From Macrosoma leucophasiata (lineage: Eukaryota > Arthropoda > Insecta > Lepidoptera > Hedylidae): 64,000 nucleotides of DNA. The DNA lies in NCBI GenBank assembly GCA_036365455.1, contig JAWQUS010000027.1:18836501-18900500 (forward strand), read 5' to 3'. Position numbers and translations under genes: made by a program. Positions 24,926 to 34,699 of the stretch are shown here, one piece after another (the stretch's first letter is position 1; each line of letters begins with the position of its first letter). Under the pieces are notes generated by a model. That model ran no database searches. It was given only the letters and a program-made list of their open reading frames with translations, and was not told the origin of the DNA.

Positions 24926-25151
24926 CAATCATAAGTAGGTAGGTAAGAAATCTTTATTACTAGATTCCGTACTTTAAAAAATAACAATTAAATATCTATA
25001 AATCACTTCAGAAAAGTTTATAGGCTTCATGAGTGTGATTTATTCGGTAAAATTTACATATTTGTCGGATTCCTGATGTGTAACTTCTTTTCACACAAGC
25101 AGATTGGCAATCATTATGCGAGTTGCAAACCGATGATAGTTAAGCTAACTT

Positions 25152-25648
25152 AGCCTGGGTTGCACCTAGATCCTCCTCGAGGGTTTCCGCCAGACTAGGG
25201 GATGTCCGACGCCAGAATGGAGAGGTCCCGGGCTGGCTGGCATGCAGGTGTTCTCGCACGCCACTAGTGTTGATTGGAGCCGGAAGGCTCCGAGGAGGGC
25301 TCGGAAACGAGCAGTCGCCGGTGGGGTCGCGGATGTGTGCGATAGCGTTCTCGTGACCCCGCCACTTATGGCGGACGAGTCGGAACACCCAGGGGTTTTT
25401 AGTGGGTAGACGGATGTCTTTTCCTGGAGTCCTACATAACGCACCTCTCTCCCCAAGGGTAGGTATGCGTAACGCATTCTCCCCGGGTAAAAAAAAAACA
25501 AAAAAGACGGGTTGCACCGAGATATTTGTTAAAGTTATTATAACATTTCACACCCCTCTCTAACTTTAACAGATTTCTTTAAGTTGGAGAAGGATGTGAA
25601 ATGTTACAAAATAACTTTAACTTTAACAAATATATTTTTTAAGCTCAC
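25152..25648. mobile_element. MITE family E, copy interrupted by a LINE tail
   Basis: The left end AGCCTGGGTTGCACC continues after the nested insertion as GAGATATTTGTTAAAGTTAT. Then comes AACTTTAACAGATTTCTTTA ... GGATGTGAAATGTTACAAAA, the same order as at 38567-38690 and 57425-57545. The right terminal repeat (GGTGCAACCCAGGCT in other copies) is not seen here. Confidence 0.7.
25167..25508 (+). mobile_element. Non-LTR retrotransposon 3' end, nested in MITE E
   Basis: A ~340 bp GC-rich insert ends ATTCTCCCCGGGTAAAAAAAAA with an impure A-tail. It is bounded by exact direct repeats GGGTTGCACC (25157-25166 and 25509-25518). CACCCAGGGGTTTTTAGTGG, CCTGGAGTCCTACATAACGC and GGTATGCGTAACGCATTC are typical of a lepidopteran LINE 3' untranslated end (from memory). 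The minus-strand frames here (25140-25517) are on the wrong strand and are chance. Confidence 0.85.
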
Positions 25649-25897
25649 ATAGCTGACGCATTTGTTCATCACAGTTTGCAGTTTGCACACAAGTATGAAA
25701 ACCTACGTCAGCTACGCGAGCTGTGCTAAACTAAGACAGCTTAGCTTTCGGTCTACAACCCGGATTATGATTGCCCACCTGCTTGGGTGAAAAGAAGTTA
25801 AACATCGGAATCCTGCCAAATATGTAAATTTTAACCTGCATTAAAGTATTTTTTTAATTTCAGATATTTTAAAACCAGCTATTTGGCTTTAAAACTG

Positions 25898-26235
25898 GCA
25901 GAGCATGAAATTCATCGGCTGTATACAGCCACAGAGAAATTTAGGCGGAATAAAGGCGAGCCATCGAACACCGGAATGTTTAATATGATACCCTTAATCT
26001 ATTTTACCCTAACGGTCCCGTTAGGGTAAAATAGATTTAGGGTATGTTAGTTAGGTAACCGAGCCTTTTGTGGTGGCGCGTGATTTTCCGGCGAGTTTTC
26101 GATAAAATCTACGTGATAAATGGCGGAATTCCGATGGCTTCCTTTTGCCGAACAGAATAGTTTTCTGGTTCGTTACACTTGTGGTCTTTTAATGGATAAC
26201 AGAAATTGGTCTGTGATTTAACGAACCTAATAATT
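25898..26235. repeat. Repeat J, direct copy 2
   Basis: Same direction as 24611-24925. It differs mainly by an extra ~30 bp that forms a hairpin (25987-26042) and by a few indels near the end, which both copies share through GATTTAAYGAACCT and ATCAATC. Confidence 0.75.
25987..26042. repeat. Hairpin inside repeat J copy 2
   Basis: ACCCTTAATCTATTTTACCC then TAACG pairs with CGTTAGGGTAAAATAGATTT then AGGGT, with one mismatch and a short loop. Copy 1 has only the right arm, so the left arm is an inverted duplication gained in copy 2. Confidence 0.85.
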
Positions 26236-26239
26236 TGTT

Positions 26240-27060
26240 TTTTTTTTTTAATCAATCGTAGGCACTATCGAAGAAATGTCTAGTTAGTCAAATCGGTGTC
26301 ATATTTGTAAGAAGGCTGATTGGTCTGTGATAATTTGCAATATTTTTTGATTACCGGCAACTTCTGTAGGAGAAGCCTACCTGGCGACGTACCACTTTAC
26401 TTAAAAAATCATCAATTGAAAATCAATCAATATTTTTTTTAAATTCTCATCCTCATTTTTAACTTATGAATGATGGTAAATACATCATCAAGATACAGGC
26501 TTGTCTGGTGTGATGATCATTATTAAATAACTTTGTAAGAAATACTCTTACAGCGCTTGGCTCAAATTGATCTTATACAAGTTTGATTGTATCTGAAACT
26601 GATAAGTAACCTTTGGTGAAATGTTTTTGGTTTTATTTTATTTTATGTTAAATTTATTTTCTAGTTAGTTCAGCTAGTAGCCGCTTACTTAGCTTAGTAG
26701 TAGCACGTGTAAGTAATTCAACAAACCTTAACTTTTTCATAAATGGATTGCAACTTAAAGTTAACAGTAGTATTTATTATTTATTTAGGATTCTCTAGCC
26801 TAAAAGGCATATCTCCAGTTTCACCATATCTGTCCGACCGTCCGGCCGTCAGCCCTCTCCAAAGTCTCCAAATGTCACGTTAGTTTGAACGACGAAAATA
26901 ATTAGCTTAGCCGCGGTTCACATAACAAACGAACGATAATAACGTCAATAATATCCCTGACTCCAAAACCCCACTCGATCCGACCTTGTGCCCAGAAAAA
27001 CTCCACCCCCGACATCCACGGAAATAAATACAAGACCCGCTTCCAAAGGTCACCCAGCGA
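26240..27060. other. Non-coding stretch, no repeat recognised
   Basis: The right part, from about 26820, has a more balanced base composition and no recognised repeat. It runs into the promoter-like segment at 27080. Confidence 0.35.
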
Positions 27061-27079
27061 ACTGGCCGTTTGGCGAAAG

Positions 27080-27254
27080 TATAAATATTTAAAGTCGATA
27101 TTCCATTTCTGTATCTGCTGTGGATCTCGCGAATATTTTAAAAGGTCACCATCTGTCTGGCTCAGGTTCGCCGACGGTTAGTTAGGTCAGCAAGGCTATT
27201 TCGTTGCTAACTTATTAAGATCGCTCGCGACTTAGTTCGTAGTAAATTGCGGCG
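27080..27254 (+). promoter_or_regulatory. Candidate TATA promoter and non-coding leader exon
   Basis: TATAAATA at 27080-27087 is followed, about 170 bp later, by a strong splice donor GGCG|GTGAGT (GT at 27255-27256). The sequence between lacks repeats and has a balanced composition (GTTCGCCGACGGTTAGTTAG, ATCGCTCGCGACTTAGTTCG). This fits a core promoter plus a short leader exon on the strand opposite slowpoke. No matching acceptor or coding exon was identified, so the call is inference from local signals. Confidence 0.3.
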
Positions 27255-27329
27255 GTGAGTTTGCATTACAAACAAAGTCATCATCAAAATCATTCGCATT
27301 TCGCATTCATCCGAAAGATTGTTTCTATG

Positions 27330-27620
27330 AACGGTCCTTGACCGCTCTCGTCCAGCGATTACCTTCATTTACCTGGTCGTCGATCCACCTTGTGGGAGCC
27401 TGTCTACGCTTAATTTTCCAGTACGCGGTTGTAACACGAGAACTCTTCCGCTCCAACGATTGTCGCTTCTTTGAATGATGTCCCCCATCTGCTTCCACTT
27501 GAATTTCATTATTCAGTGGACTATGTCAGCAAATTTAGTTCTGATCCATCTACTCATTTCTGATTCGATCACGCAGGGAAACGTCGAGCATAGTTCTCTC
27601 CATTGCCCCTTGTGCGTCCT
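27330..27620 (-). pseudogene. RTE-type LINE reverse transcriptase fragment, decayed
   Basis: On the minus strand, frames with shifts and stops read ...VSLRDRIRNE-like, then WIRTKFADI, then MKFKWKQMGDIIQRSDNRWS and VLVLQPRTG. This is the same C-terminal segment as at 4137-4340, extended downstream. No catalytic core is present. Confidence 0.65.
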
Positions 27621-27850
27621 AAGGCCTTGTTATGACACCGAAACGCCTTGGTCTTGAGATACTGGAGTAAATCGGAGGAGAAGATGTTTTGTAACTTCCC
27701 AAACGCTGCCCTAACCGAGTTGGTTTCGGAGATTGACTTCTTTTCCGAAGTTGAACCTACCTTACTAGATTTTGTCCCAAGTATATACCAAATTGTATAT
27801 ACTAATACAAACGGGTTTAACATCAACACAACTTCATCCTCAGAACTTAA

Positions 27851-27976
27851 GCCTTAGAAGTGGCAACGCATTTCTATTTTAGCCTCCGGTTTTAGTTTGG
27901 ATGTCTAAAGGCTGCAGCATTCACTTACCATGCATGTGAACTGAGCGCTTGTTTGTAACAATCATTAAACAAAAAC
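27851..27976 (+). mobile_element. SINE-A 3' fragment
   Basis: CCTTAGAAGTGGCAACGCAT, GGCTGCAGCATTCACTTACC and CGCTTGTTTGTAACAATCAT match the 3' half of SINE-A. It is diverged and 5'-truncated. Confidence 0.65.
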
Positions 27977-28379
27977 CTCGTTTGCTAAAAAGCTAAAAAG
28001 CTTTAAGCTGTCAATGTTAAGCGTTTGTAGGTTATTGATTAATTAGTAAACTTTTAAGTTTTTTACTGGTGGTAGAGCAACGCGCATTTAATTTGCCACT
28101 AGCTGTCACCCATCACACTACCCGACCGCGCCCGTAGTGCTTAACCGAGCAGATCGCTTACGATCTACACCAGCCGCTGGGCCATGCGCGCTTCAACATT
28201 ATGAATATGTATCGCCTAAATTCTAAACACTGACAGCATAATAATTATTTTCTTTTGTCGTAATGAATATGAAATACTTATATTAAATTTAAGACACGTA
28301 TATGCTAACTGTTAACCGACGCGAGTGAAATGAAGTTAATTCTGCCGCTAAATCAAATCGCTAGTGTAGTCAATCAACC

Positions 28380-28484
28380 TAACAGGAACGGTCAAAATAT
28401 TCAAATAGCGATTAGGGTGATAGTAAATTCAATAAACGCAGGATGGGCAGCAGCATCCCATGATTAAACTACCGCCACTGCAAT
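28380..28484. repeat. Interspersed repeat H, fragment
   Basis: GGCAGCAGCATCCCATGATT and ACTACCGCCACTGCAATC match copies near 35210, 38120 and 46180. It ends exactly where a SINE-A piece begins. Confidence 0.55.
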
Positions 28485-28592
28485 CGGAACACGATAGTGG
28501 TGCACACTACGATTTAGGGGCAAGTATAATATATTAGGTAATGCGGTGGTGCCTACGCCCGCGAGTTCCGTCACTGGAGCTCTACCATCAGT
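28485..28592 (-). mobile_element. SINE-A 5' part, fused to repeat H
   Basis: CGGAACACGATAGTGGTGCA through GGTAATGCGGTGGTGCCTAC and CTCTACCATCAGT. Only the first ~110 bp of SINE-A (minus-strand sense) is present. Its 3' half is replaced by repeat H. Confidence 0.75.
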
Positions 28593-28749
28593 GGAAGTGT
28601 CACATATCCACTGAACTCTACCACCTACCGTAGAACGATATAGGTACCTAGAAATGAACGTCACGTACGGTAATGCGGCGACGCCTAAACCATCTAGCTT
28701 GATCACAAACAATCTAATATAAGAGACCTATAAAGTTACTAGCACGTAA

Positions 28750-29200
28750 AAGCCAGTCGGATATCATCCAGACGTACCGTCAAGTGCGAATCTGACATTC
28801 GCGCAGACGGTTCCGTACAATTGACACATTTTCTATGTAACTCTAAATATCAGAGTCCTCTTGTAAATTTTCCTGTCGGTAATTTTTAGTTAAAAAACAA
28901 TTTTGCAATACGATTTTTTTTTCAAAATAGTTCCGGGGATAATTAGAGGCAATCGTCAAAAATATGTTTCAAATCCAAAAAATAAGACTTTTTATGACAC
29001 ACAATATACCTACTTTGCAAAACTTTTATTTTTCTAAATAAAATTATCTCCCAAAACTGGAGCTCATATTTGGACAATTGATGCTCGTTGAGTAGGTAAT
29101 TTCAAAGAAAATGGACTATGAATAAATGCACGAGTGATTCAACAAGCCATTCCTTTTTTTCTTTTATGGATAAAGAATTACGGAACCCTAAAATCTCCCT
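28750..29200. repeat. Interspersed repeat K, copy 1
   Basis: TCAAGTGCGAATCTGACATT then CGCGCAGACGGTTCCGTAC resembles the complement of GTACGGAACCCTTCGTGCAC at 46050-46100. Such sequence is widespread in moths (from memory). TTACGGAACCCTAAA recurs near 29175. It has no coding frame. Confidence 0.5.
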
Positions 29201-29209
29201 TGTGGTAAT

Positions 29210-29820
29210 AAATCAAACTGATGACATCATCCCGCCTCGCAGACGCCTAGCTTAGGCCCAAGAAAACAACATGTGACCCAAACTCAGTTTAATTGATATC
29301 AGCATTGTGCCACCGGACTATGGTCGATCGATACCTTTTCATTTTTAATGAACAGACAAAGTTGTAGAAAGTAGCCGGTTTTACTGCCGTTTGAAAGTAA
29401 GGGTCGCCGCAAATGGGCCACCACGCGACAGCCACAAACGCCGCCACGAGAAGCTCGAAGCGGCTACAAAGTTATCTGAAGCGCGTGACTGACACTTATT
29501 CTTGTACCTAACCGGTGGATGCTGTTTTTTTATTTAAAGTTTTAGGTCAAATTTTATTTTTTTAAGATTTATTGTGTATTTATATTATGGATCAAATGGT
29601 CTGAAATAATGGAATTGAATGGCAATTCGAATTTGAGTTTGAATTTTTTTGGTTTGAATCTGTGATATAAATACTTCTATATTCATATTTATTTCAATCC
29701 ACAAAAAAACAGACAACGTAAGTACGTGCATTGCTTTCGACGTGAACAGGTTAATGGACTTATTACACGGCACGGTATTCAGAGTACGATAGCAAGGGTC
29801 AGGGTAGTGTTATAACATTT
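29210..29820. other. Non-coding stretch, nothing recognised
   Basis: No gene or repeat was recognised. Confidence 0.3.
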
Positions 29821-29847
29821 AGGGAGTAAGGGCCCGGTCAGCCTAAC

Positions 29848-30088
29848 GCCCTAACTACACACAGTACAAATATGAACAGTATGGAAACTACGTACAAAAC
29901 GTTCAAAACGGCACACTCACACAAACATGCGCATCGACGCTCGAGTAGCGAGTAACTCGGAGCTGCAGTACCGCGAAAACCGCTTAGGAGCCTCGTTGAT
30001 GCGTATGTTTGTGTGATTGCGCCGTTTCAACGTTTTGTACGTAGTTTTCATACTGTTCATATTTGTACTGGGGCCGAGTTAGGGCCCT
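29848..30088. mobile_element. Foldback element with ~80 bp inverted arms
   Basis: The left arm (CAGTACAAATATGAACAGTA, then TACGTACAAAACGTTCAAAA) pairs with the right arm (its complement near 30010-30070) with few mismatches, around a ~50 bp GC-richer loop. Beyond the arms the ends GCCCTAACT / AGTTAGGGC also pair. No target duplication was assigned. Confidence 0.8.
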
Positions 30089-30250
30089 GTAAGAATCAGA
30101 ATCAGCCTTTTAACTGAGGTAACTAAGGTAAGAGAGAGAGAGGGGTTAGGAATCGCGCGAGTGGCGTGTAGCGACGTTTTCTAGTGGCCGATGCGGCCAC
30201 AAGAAGCAAGCAACGACGATTTGTAGCGTTAGGTGGCCACCGGCGTCAAC

Positions 30251-30471
30251 CTAATAATAAAATAAAAATAAAATATGTAAAATACGCTTACACTCACAGC
30301 CCCACAGTAGGTATAAACCTGTGTCGTGGGTGCCTTTGTACACATACATAAACACCCAGACCCGAAACAAATATCAGTAGGCCATACAAATATATGTCCC
30401 GGTGCGGGGATCGAACCCTCGACCCTTCGAATCAAACGGTTATCTCACACCGCTGGACTAACCGGGTCGTC
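30251..30471 (-). mobile_element. SINE-B, complete copy with tRNA-like head
   Basis: On the minus strand the head reads ACGACCCGGTTAGTCCAGCG then GTGTGAGATAACCG and GAGGGTTCGATCCCCGCACC, a tRNA-derived pol III promoter with a clear B box. The body contains ACAAAGGCACCCACGACACA and CTACTGTGGGGCTGTGAGTG. The tail is a (TTTTA)n-like run. Fragments lie at 10386, 58820 and 59893. Confidence 0.82.
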
Positions 30472-31027
30472 AGGTTCGTACCGGTCTCGTAGTGGTTGTG
30501 GCCGGTGGCTCGTGTGCGGCGACCCTTAAGTAAGCTTTCGAAGTCGTAGAGGACAAATAATTCAGTTTCATCAGTTTCGGGATACTTATCTTGTGAGTCG
30601 TAGGACAGGATTTGTAGGACAATGTCAAAAAAAATGTGAAAAAAGGCACACATTTATTTTAACTGATAGTTTTTAAGGACATTGGGAATTTTATTCGGAC
30701 CGGTGATCCACTAGCGTTCGTCAGAGTTTGTAAACGACCATGAATACTACCCAATGAAATGAGGCGCATTGCTCAAAAGCATAGGGAAGGTGTTTTATTA
30801 GCCAAAGAAAGATTTTCTTTTAAAGATATAAAATGTTGTTAATTAATATTGTTTGTTGTTCAATGAGATGTAAAACACTTTTTGTTCATCATAATCTATA
30901 TCAATCGTAACATCGTTTAAAAACTTTGCTGGTGTGACTATTCTTTTTTGATGCTTTGCCCACAATAAAAAGTAGACCACACTCGCGGCATGCGCGCAAC
31001 TTCACATCCATGTGAATTGCATGTTTG

Positions 31028-31326
31028 TTTTTTTTTTTTTTTTTTAATGTAATAAAAGTGGCAAACAAGCATGCAGTTCACATTGATGTTAAGTGATGAC
31101 TGCAGCCTATAGACACCCACACAATGACCAGACGTCAAAATGCAGATGCGCTGCCACTCCTGAGGCATTAGGTGTTATGCCTCTGTGCCGGAAATTACAG
31201 AGCCGTACATTAACACCTGACCGGAACACGATAGTGCTGAACACTACCATTTAGCGGCAAGTATATTAGGTAATGCGGTGGTGCCTACGCCCTCGAGCTC
31301 CGTCACTGGAGCTCTACCACCAGTAA
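31028..31326 (-). mobile_element. SINE-A copy, full length
   Basis: It has a long poly-T run (poly-A on the minus strand) and an intact body ending CTCTACCACCAGT. The long pure tail suggests a relatively recent insertion. Confidence 0.87.
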
Positions 31327-31478
31327 AGCCACCTTAAAAAAAAACAATTATATGCACCTACTTTTGTTGTAATATATAAAATGTACGTCATTTTTATTAA
31401 CGTTAATACAACTCCTCGGTGGCTTAATTGTGATTGAGACCACCATTGCTAGACCATAGATAGAGTTCATTCGTCGTG

Positions 31479-31885
31479 TCGGATGATTTTTTTTTTTACA
31501 TACGAGCATATTCTCAGTAGCACTTTGGTAATAGGGAAAGCAATTTTTTATTTTTTTTAATCAAACTGTAACGTGCCACGTAAGTTCAAGTAACCCAAAT
31601 ACAAACTAGTTTATTCGGATGATTTTTTTTTTACATACGAGCATATTCTCAGTAGCACTTTGGTAATAGGGAAAGCAATTTTTTATTTTTTTTAATCAAA
31701 CTGTAACGTGCCACGTAAGTTCAAGTAACCCAAATACAAACTAGTTTATTCGGATGATTTTTTTTTTACATACGAGCATATTCTCAGTAGCACTTTGGTA
31801 ATAGGGAAAGCAATTTTTTATTTTTTTTAATCAAACTGTAACGTGCCACGTAAGTTCAAGTAACCCAAATACAAACTAGTTTATT
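31479..31885. repeat. Tandem array, three ~135 bp units
   Basis: Units start at 31479, 31615 and 31750 (TCGGATGATTTT...). They are apparently identical through GCATATTCTCAGTAGCACTT, AATCAAACTGTAACGTGCCA and CAAATACAAACTAGTTTATT. The only difference seen is one T in the poly-T run (11 versus 10). It has no reading frame. Confidence 0.95.
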
Positions 31886-31889
31886 GATT

Positions 31890-32935
31890 TCTAGAACAAT
31901 AAAACCGTAGACAAGTTGAAGGTAGTACCAAAACACAAAATGTGGTTTCAGACGACTAAATATATTACAGTCACGCAATTTATTCACCAGGGACAAGTTT
32001 ACAGTCTACCAAACCGTGTGTTCGCCGAACTAATAATTCAAAATGTTGGACACAGATAGTGAAGTGTTGAAACAGAGTAAAAAAAATGAAAAGTTAATAT
32101 TTAGGTAAGTAATGAAACTGTTACGCAAACCAAAATTGGGAAAAAGCAGTAGGTAACGGTATTTTTTAATAATAAAATATGGTCAAGTCTCAGAGGAAGC
32201 AAAGTTTAGGTTGACAATAAAAGATCATGGTAAGATCGCAGAGATTATATTAGAATTGCTCACATTCGAGAGAAAAAATAACAAATATAAATACGTAATA
32301 AGTAATTGTTATTTAAATTTTAATTATTTAATTAATACACATTCATGCCTGAATAAAGTTAACACTTAAATGCGAACAAGTATGGGGAATAACCAATGCC
32401 TAGAACAATTAAACATACTATGTGGAACCTCCAAGCGAACAAGTTTCACAAAAAACTAGCTCTTGACATTCCTTGCCAAAAGCGAACCGTGCTAACATAA
32501 ACAGTGCATAAACACATAAGCGAAGGAGACTCAACCCCCAGTTTGTTAAAATATCAATTGCGAATATAATCTATACTAATATCATAAAGCTGAAGAGTTT
32601 GTTTGTTTGCTTGAACGCACTAATCTCAGGAACTACTAATCCGATTTAAAACATTATTTCAGTGTTAAGTAGCCCATTTATCGAGCAAGGCTTTATGAGA
32701 GGAGCTTCGACGATACTGATTAGTATGTGGAGAGGAGGCTGAGATGAAATATAATACAACGGTTAACGATTACCACTATCGTATTCCTATGAGACAGTAA
32801 TGCATGCTCCGTTATTACTCGCACAGTCGAACGAAGAACCTAATTATAAGAAATAAGCCTTTGAAGTACTGAATTGAGAACTGTAATACAGACATCCTCA
32901 AGGTGTTGTTTTATTCAAGTACCATCGTAAATTAT
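31890..32935. other. Non-coding stretch with a common lepidopteran repeat
   Basis: At about 32572-32700, TAAAGCTGAAGAGTTTGTTT, CGCACTAATCTCAGGAACTA and GTAGCCCATTTATCGAGCAA match a repeat that I recall as very frequent in moth genomes. The rest is unrecognised. Confidence 0.45.
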
Positions 32936-32939
32936 ATTG

Positions 32940-33745
32940 TACAGTGCTTATCAAGAAATATTGCACATCGAGTCTATGAAAGTGACAATCGGCTAGTTTC
33001 GACTTCGTAGAGCGTTATATGACCTGCACACTGACTACGTATGCATCCGTAGTCTTTTATCAAAAGGAGATGTTGCAAAAATGTATGGACCTCCGGCCAT
33101 GTATTGTACACAATATCATTAACAGACAAAATAAATATAAAAACGTTTTTTACTGCATTTTTTCACTTATTTACCTTTGTTTGCAGTTACAAAACATGGC
33201 GAATATGGGTGGCGATATCATTTTGACAAATTCCACTAATAATCAATAATAATCGATTTCCAATTTAAAGAAATTCATAGGAACTTCTGTAAATTGATCG
33301 ATTCGATACATAGTTTTTTTGTTAATATGTGATGCACTGGTAAGATGCAGATAGCATTATTTTTGTTTTATCTACCATTATACTACACTATATATATACT
33401 ATCTACACTATATTTATAGGTACTATCCTAAGCGTTGGCTGTATCGCCGCCATGTTGAATATGGTTAAAAATGATAAAATCGTTTGAATTAAATGTGGTT
33501 GTAACTCTAAAAATATAAATGTAATTAATTAAAATAATTTAAATGTATTTTTTTCGGATTCTTCAATAATTTATCAATTTTTTCAGGTAGTGTACGAACT
33601 AGAGCCGCAACATCTCCTTTGATCAAAATGGTCGACAAACGTCGTCAGATACGTAAGGTGCGAAAGAGATAACGCTCTACAGACCCGAAATAAACCGAAG
33701 TCTCCTTCCTAAGGTCGACGTGCAATATTTTGTGCAATATATACT
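32940..33745. mobile_element. MITE family G copy, interrupted
   Basis: The left part 32940-33062 (CAAGAAATATTGCACATCGA, TTTCGACTTCGTAGAGCGTT) and the right part 33621-33745 (GATCAAAATGGTCGACAAAC, GAGATAACGCTCTACAGACC, GTCGACGTGCAATATTTTGT) together rebuild one family G element. About 558 bp of unrelated inverted-repeat sequence is inserted at its centre. Confidence 0.7.
33063..33620. mobile_element. Inverted-repeat insertion inside MITE G
   Basis: It is bounded by AAAGGAGATGTTGC (33063-33076) and the exact complement GCAACATCTCCTTT (33607-33620). The interior is AT-rich. Two segments, ACATGGCGAATATGGGTGGC and GTATCGCCGCCATGTTGAAT, are partly complementary. The frame at 33019-33249 crosses the boundary and is not a gene. 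The target duplication is unresolved because the ends resemble the host MITE centre. Confidence 0.65.
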
Positions 33746-33749
33746 GTAT

Positions 33750-34430
33750 ATAATTATTTGCCATTTTCGTGACATTAAAAGAAAGTTCACGAGAACGATG
33801 TCGCGAGTGAAGAACTATTTATTCCTCAAAAAGATCAAATACATGATTCCTCGTTGTAAGCAAGTATAAAGGTAAGCAGTTGTAGCCACAAAATAATTGT
33901 TTATGAACACATTAGCTAGGTATCAAAAAAAAATCCACGTGTTTCTGAAACAAATAACTGACTACTCGTACTGTCTACTCTTGACCACGGTCGTTGCATT
34001 ACGGCCGAAACGTCGAGCGTCGAGGTAAATACTTCGATTAAAAAAGTACGCGATTAAGTCCCATTTACAATATAAAAATATGAATACAAATCGTGAAAGT
34101 TTAAAACAACAAATCATTTAGTTTCCAAATAACGTAAGTAAAATTATTGTTTCCCAGATTATTTGATGGATTTGACATAAATTAATATTATTTTCAATGC
34201 ATTTAGGAATCGGTATGTTCATATTTATTTATTCGATCAGGCTGGAAATAAGTTGAAATCTGCATATCTTCAAATAGTTATTATTAAATTTTCATAAATT
34301 AATAAAAATCAATGTGCGCATGCGTTGAACTCTTTCCACGAGACGAATCGAATCGCTGTCATTAGCTAAGTGATCTGTGGTCATTAGGTGACAGCTCGTG
34401 ATTACTTCATTTACTCATTAAAATTAAATG
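33750..34430. other. Non-coding stretch with a repeat-like motif
   Basis: Near 33975-34065, GGCCGAAACGTCGAGCGTCG then GGTAAATACTTCGATTAAAA resembles a common insect repeat (from memory). Nothing else was recognised. Confidence 0.35.
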
Positions 34431-34690
34431 ACTCTGGATCTTCCGATGCAGCATCCGGAGTATTCCTACTCTGGAGGATAGCCAGAGAGCAGGGGCGGAT
34501 TTCCGTATAGGCCGAGTAGGCCCGGGCCTAGGGCGGCAAAATTTAGGAGGCGGCATAATTTGGTCGTTTTTTTTTGTAAGTAGTTGCCTACGCGCGTACT
34601 TGTAGAATCCTGACACACCTTCCGTGCTTCTTCTACATTTCAATATTGTACCACCAGTAAAAGAACAAAATTGAATGTTAAGACCCATTT
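34430..34690. repeat. Probable interspersed repeat
   Basis: GGGGCGGATTTCCGTATAGG, GAGTAGGCCCGGGCCTAGGG and CGGCAAAATTTAGGAGGCGG form a motif series that I recall from insect repeats. No second copy lies in this window. The minus-strand frame across it has no motif. Confidence 0.4.
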
Positions 34691-34699
34691 ATTAAATAC

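Larger units (their letters stand above)
25049..25832. repeat. Foldback element with ~105 bp inverted arms and nested insertions
   Basis: The left arm 25049-25153 (AAAATTTACATATTTGTCGG...AACTTCTTTTCACACAAGCA) pairs with the complement of 25728-25832 (AAATTTACATATTTGGCAGG...AACTTCTTTTCACCCAAGCA), with scattered mismatches. A MITE E copy, itself split by a LINE tail, lies between the arms. Repeat J flanks the whole on both sides. Confidence 0.75.

Noticed and set aside
25140..25517. Minus-strand 125- and 111-codon frames
   Set aside because: They are antisense to a LINE 3' end whose A-tail shows plus-strand orientation, and they cross the insertion boundary.
24611..26235. Complete LTR retrotransposon
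   Set aside because: The direct repeats exist, but no gag, protease, polymerase or primer-binding site was seen between them, so only the possibility is noted.
30395..30471. Free-standing tRNA gene
   Set aside because: The B box is clear, but the sequence continues into a repeated body and tail seen at other loci, so it is the head of SINE-B.
31479..31885. Considered as a CRISPR-like or satellite array
   Set aside because: Three contiguous ~135 bp units without spacers in a eukaryotic context. It is a simple tandem duplication.
33019..33249. 76-codon plus-strand frame
   Set aside because: It begins in MITE G and crosses the boundary of the nested inverted-repeat insertion.
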